The notes beneath the pieces were generated by a model. The model was not told where the DNA came from and searched no databases. It worked only from the letters and a program-made list of their open reading frames with translations. From the NCBI GenBank assembly GCA_905250075.1, contig CAJNOP010000190.1:124001-188000 (forward strand): DNA of 64,000 nucleotides, given 5' to 3'. The stretch comes from Rotaria sp. Silwood1. Taxonomy: Eukaryota; Rotifera; Eurotatoria; Philodinida; Philodinidae. Made by a program: the position numbers and the translations under genes. How positions within the stretch are numbered: position 1 is the first letter of the stretch; every line of letters starts with the position of its first letter. Of this stretch, positions 59,882 to 64,000 are shown one piece after another.

Positions 59882-60732
59882 ATGTCATTATCAACAAGAA
59901 ATTATTCAAAAGAATCTCGTTCATCATCACAGTATTCGCGTTCATCATCATATCATACAAATTCTAATAATAGTTATAATTCTTCTTATGGTTATCGTTA
60001 TTATACTAATGATCGTCCATTAAGTACACGTTTAATTGAACGAGATTTATCATGTCCATCACTTGCATTGGATTGGGGGGATTTTGATGATCCATTTTTT
60101 TTTGATCGAATTCGTTGGCGTTTTGAAAATGATTTTTTAAAATTAAAATCTGGATTAGGACGTCATATTCCTATTAGTTATCAAAGATGGATTAATTCAT
60201 CATCAAGAATAATACCTATTCAATATATCCCATCATCAACTAATCGTCGTCATCAATTATATAAAAAATCTGATAATAATAATTCTCTAACATCAAGTTT
60301 TTCTAAACATCATGATGAAAATTCTATGAGTAAATATTATCTTATATAGTTAAAGAATTAATGAATTAATTATATATATATATATATATTTTAGTACGAG
60401 AAAATCGTATATCATCTGATAATTGGCCACCAAAATCAGGTAAATATATAGTTCATTACATAGTGAAATTATAATTTTTTTTTTTTTCTATTGAGAACCT
60501 CCAACTCGTAAACGAACAAGTATGACAATATATGTTCAACAACCTTGTAGGTGGTGTGATGTCAGCATGATTCTGTTTTGTTTTTTTTTTTCTTCTAACT
60601 TTTAGACAATGATTCTATTATAAATATCTATAATTTTTATATTTAGATATTGATCAATCAGAAGTACCTTATTATCGTCAAACACCTTCAACACCAACCT
60701 ATCCACAATCAGCCAGAATGGACTATTATTAA
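59882..60732 (+). CDS. Uncharacterised Ser/Tyr-rich protein (192 aa, 3 exons)
   Basis: Exons 59882-60329, 60395-60439 and 60647-60732 join with GT-AG sites in continuous frame to 193 codons including TAA. The N terminus is Ser/Tyr/Asn-rich (MSLSTRNYSKESRSSSQYSR). The middle has a conserved-looking acidic/aromatic block (LALDWGDFDDPFFFDRIRWR then FENDFLKLKSGLGRHIP), and the end is SARMDYY. There is no signal peptide or membrane segment. I do not recognise the family; the block DPFFFDRIRWRFENDF could be a short interaction motif. The frame is open upstream of the Met to an apparent acceptor (attatcag, 59836-59843), so a further 5' exon is possible. The codon pattern is typical of genes in this window. 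Confidence 0.65.
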
Positions 60733-61657
60733 AATAAACTTAAGAAAAAAGAACTTATTTTGTCATATCAATTCTATAGTATTTAGTATCAATAAACCTT
60801 GTTATTCTCTTCTTTTAACATTTATTACCCATGTAAAAATCTTTTCAAGATTTTACATATTGATTCATTCTTTCGATTGTAAAGATATCTTTTTTTCATC
60901 GAAATAGACAAGTGTCATACACTTGATTATGTCTATTCAGTTTTTACCAACTCGGTATTTGATTCTTATTTATATCGAATACATAATTGTCATCAAATTA
61001 ATGTATTAGACTTTTTTTTTCTCTTCTAAAATAGATTTGTATGAATAAAATACTTTAAAATGATTACATTAATGATCATGACAAATCAATACTAGACCTA
61101 TTTGGTTATAAATTTATAATATATCACTATTTTACCTAATCTAATCTATTCAAAACTCACTAGTAACTATATTCTTTTCATGGTGAAGGATTCATTTTGA
61201 TGCATTATACTGAGCAATCTTGTGAATTAATGTACTGACTTTGATTAGTCTCAAATTTTTTTTTTTGTTGAGAAATTCTACAATATGACAACAACATCAT
61301 TAAGCAAATTGATGAATAGTCGAAAAATACGATGCTCAATAAGTAACAAAGAACAAAAAAAAAACAAAAAGGACGTAACGCTTATCGGATTTATCGATGA
61401 CTTTTCTGTTATCGTTCACAACAACAAGTGAAAAGAGATTAGAAGCTAAACATCACGTTTATTGTTGTCTCACACCAATTGATTGCATGAACCGATCAGT
61501 AAACAATATCCGTTAGTTAATCTCTGTCGTCTATTGTTATCGGATATCTTAATACCTTTATTTTCGCTTTTTCTATCTCTCTCTCTCTCGCTTTCCCTCT
61601 TAGTTATTCATTCATATTATTAAACTGCACAAGTCATTCACTTCATTTATTCTAATC
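60733..61657. other. Interval between the two uncharacterised genes
   Basis: AT-rich 3' flank of the 192-aa gene, then a pyrimidine-rich stretch (tctctctctctcgctttccc, near 61576) shortly before the next ATG, probably part of its promoter or 5' UTR. No gene seen. Confidence 0.4.
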
Positions 61658-62520
61658 ATGTCATCGTTCTTCTTCTATCTTACAATATTTCTTCTGAAAT
61701 TTATTTCTAAACATTATGTTTATGCAGTTCCAACATGTATCATTATTGATACAAATACAATTCAACGATCTCAAGATGAAACATTATTATCCAATAATCG
61801 TTCATCATCATCATTACTGCTTCGAAATTTACGTATGCTTGATCATCAACGTTCATCTACCTTACCAGAATTTATTTTAGAACCAATACCATTATCTTAT
61901 ATTGATTTAAAAGAGACATTATCACCATCATTAATCAATATAGATCATTCATCATTAAAAAAAACTTTAACAGATTCATTGAATGATCGAACATTTTCTC
62001 CATGTTCTTTACAATTACTTGATCAACTTGAAACTCAAATGGTTGTACCATTTGAATTTCGTCGTTTACGTATTGAACAACCTAATCATCATACAAAATT
62101 TTTAGATGATGATCCACGTGAAACAGTACCTGATTTATCAACAACTGTTTATGAAAGACGTTCTGATCCTGATGGACTTCGATTTTGTCGTAATTGTCGT
62201 GATGGTAAATTAAGAGAGAAAAATAAATATTTTGTTTTTTAAAGATTTATATTTTAATAGGTGTTTGGACTCAATTAACAGTATGTGAAACAGTTCGATG
62301 TGATGCAGAATTATTACGTGCTAAACCACGTTTAGTTAGTGAATGGGGTGAAATAAAATCAATAGATAGTGGTGCACTTTATGCTCCATCAAGTGTTTTT
62401 GCTATATATGCTTTTGCTTTTGGACCACATTGTAAAAGATGTGAATCGAATGGACAATGGAGTCGTTATGCTTTACCAGAACTTTGTTCAGGAATTAAAT
62501 ATTTTGGTCATTCATCAATG

Positions 62521-62554
<34 letters not shown>

Positions 62555-62658
62555 CTACAATAAAAACAACAAAAACAGCATCGATGAGCAATGTTATTTC
62601 AAAAATGAAACTAAATGCAACAGCATTATTAAATAAATTAATAAATAAAAAACAATAA
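61658..62658 (+). CDS. Uncharacterised secreted cysteine-containing protein (314 aa, 2 exons)
   Basis: Exons 61658-62204 and 62261-62658; the 56-nt intron falls after RNCRD and the joined frame gives 315 codons with stop. The N terminus is a clear signal peptide (FFFYLTIFLLKFI, likely cleaved near YAVP). A Ser/Leu-rich propeptide-like region follows (NNRSSSSLLLRNLRMLDHQR), then a cysteine-containing domain spanning the intron: FCRNCRDGVWTQLTVCETVR, CDAELL and GPHCKRCESNGQWSRYALPE followed by LCSG. The two C-x-x-C pairs and total of eight cysteines suggest a disulfide-bonded secreted factor or a pro-protein. A threonine homopolymer (acaaca repeat, about 62519-62560) precedes a basic tail. I do not recognise a family. 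Confidence 0.75.
62519..62560 (+). repeat. ACA trinucleotide repeat encoding poly-Thr
   Basis: A run of about 14 aca/act triplets in frame within exon 2 of the secreted-protein gene, giving a Thr homopolymer. Length polymorphism would be in frame. Confidence 0.85.
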
Positions 62659-62816
62659 TATGTACTTGTTTATTTGAATAAATATATCAGCGTAGATTAG
62701 AAGGATTCTATTTAATAAAAAAATATCTTTTTGTCATACACAAAAAAAGAAGAATTTAGTACACATATAGTTTGTTATTAGATAAGTAAGAGAAAAACAA
62801 TCTTATCAATAGTTTA

Positions 62817-63953
62817 TTAAGAATTCTTCGGTGCAGGTGGCAATGAATCGACATAATTGATTAAATCCTATTGAAAGAAAAAAAAAAAGAATATTCTTAC
62901 ATATAAACAATATGTCGTTTCAAGAGTCATAAATGCTGGCTATATTGTCAAATAAGTCTTATCTCTATATTAACTATCATTATGTTTTAGACAACTTTAT
63001 CATCAGTTTATAAAATAGAGAATAACATATTATCATTTTGGTAAAAAATTTAATAATCTAATCGAAGTAATAATGATATGTTGTGATAATCGATCGATCT
63101 ATTGGAATTTTCAGCAATGAAATTATTAAAATAATTTATAAGATGAGATACTCATAATTAAATACTGCTTAATTACACTTCAACTATGTTTAAAGTTTAT
63201 TACTTACCATTTTGTTAGTAGACATAGCCAATTGTTGAAGTGTTTTGCCACCAGCCTAAAAAAAACAAACATGTCTTTCAAATAAAAATTTGATTCTTTT
63301 TTCTTTATTCTCTACTATACTTTGCTTAATTTTCTAAAATCAGCTCCACGAGTAACTAATAATTGTGTTGTAAATAAATTGCCACGAATAACAGCCATTT
63401 GTAATGCTGTTGTACCAGTTGATTTATCTTCACATTCAACATTTGCACCATGATTTAAAAGAAGTTCAATTATTTCTTTATTACAATCATGCATTACTAA
63501 ATAAATTCTTTCTAAAAAATTAATTTATCAATATTAGAGAACATATTTTTGTACCTGCTCGATATAATGGTGTCCATTTATGTATTCCAACTTCTTTATT
63601 CATTTCAATATCTTTATCAATATTTAAATTTCTTACTATAATAGCAATTGTTTCAAAATTTTTACTATCAATTGCATGATGTAATACAGAAGTACCTAAA
63701 TAAAATAATTCAAAATATTAGTTTTTTTTTATTTATTTATTACCATTGTGATCAATACTATTAACATTTGCGCCATTTCCAATAAGTGATGCACATGCTT
63801 TATGAAAACCTGTACTAGCTGCAACCATAAGGCTAAATTTGATTTATAAAAATTAATCAAAAGACGACGAAATAAAACTTGACATACGGTGTTTTGCCCG
63901 AACCAATACTACTATTAACATTTGCTCCAGCCTTAATCAATAATTCAACTTTT
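62817..63953 (-). CDS. Ankyrin-repeat protein, 3' part (runs off right edge)
   Basis: Exons on the minus strand: 63953-63888, 63832-63744, 63695-63555, 63496-63321, 63255-63208 and 62867-62817, all with short GT-AG introns and continuous phase (571 nt; the first base completes a codon from an exon further right). They encode at least four ankyrin repeats: KVELLIKAGANVNSSIGSGK-TPLMVAASTGFHKACASLIG, NGANVNSIDHNGTSVLHHAI, a longer unit ending WTPLYRAVMHDCNKEIIELL, LNHGANVECEDKSTGTTALQ-MAVIRGNLFTTQLLVTRGAD and FRKLSKAGGKTLQQLAM. The C terminus is DLINYVDSLPPAPKNS. Ankyrin repeats mediate protein binding; the partner is unknown. FANK1-like proteins are one possibility, but the N-terminal part that would decide it lies outside the window. 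Confidence 0.87.
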
Positions 63954-64000
63954 CTATAATGAAAACAAAAAAAAAAAATTTTTAATTTACAATCACGAGA

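Overview
The window looks like nuclear DNA of a small, AT-rich metazoan, most probably a bdelloid rotifer (Rotaria/Adineta type). The evidence is animal genes (XPR1, MRCK, a 7TM receptor) cut by many 50-70 nt GT-AG introns, a bdelloid-style F-box/leucine-rich protein, a Kelch-repeat relic, two intronless or nearly intronless enzymes of bacterial or fungal character (a GH36 alpha-galactosidase and a PhoD-like phosphatase), and many short non-autonomous DNA transposons. The taxonomic call is inference; no rRNA or mitochondrial marker is present.

Layout: 1-593 (-) is the 5' part of a divergent GAPDH. 1406-3848 (-) is a three-exon, 641-residue F-box/LRR protein, with an unassigned coding-like stretch just beyond its stop. 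4318-4854 is a non-autonomous Helitron with a 34-bp minisatellite. 5681-5735 has telomere-like G-rich motifs. 6031-6525 (-) holds decayed coding remnants and 6782-7306 a foldback element. 8044-8811 (+) is an EEF1AKMT4-type methyltransferase. 12751-14715 (+) is a PhoD-like metallophosphatase with a membrane segment. From 14.7 to 26.4 kb there is a gene desert with a Kelch pseudogene, a 0.96-kb hairpin element, an assembly gap (23948-23957) and decayed mobile DNA. 26432-33769 (+) is a complete XPR1/SYG1 phosphate exporter (5 exons, 780 aa) whose two large introns carry a palindromic MITE and a hAT MITE. 37203-39370 (-) is the GH36 enzyme. 41619-51811 (+) is a 25-exon MRCK-type kinase (1618 aa) with kinase, coiled-coil, C1, PH and CNH regions and three CRIB motifs. 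54515-55939 (-) is a single-exon rhodopsin-like GPCR. 59882-60732 and 61658-62658 (+) are uncharacterised proteins, the second secreted. 62817 to the right edge (-) is an ankyrin-repeat gene.

The genes do not form a pathway; they are independent eukaryotic units. The strongest structural theme is mobile DNA. Five short elements have perfect 8-bp target-site duplications and inverted termini, the signature of the hAT superfamily, and two more have near-matching ones. They form several sequence families, but most share a plan: terminal inverted repeats enclosing arrays of a short GC-rich motif. No hAT transposase gene is visible here. The most biologically unusual coding observation is the triple CRIB array at the C terminus of the MRCK kinase.

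All exon joins were made by hand from GT-AG sites, frame continuity and family resemblance; the joined frames of the XPR1, MRCK, F-box, 192-aa and 314-aa models sum exactly to whole codons.
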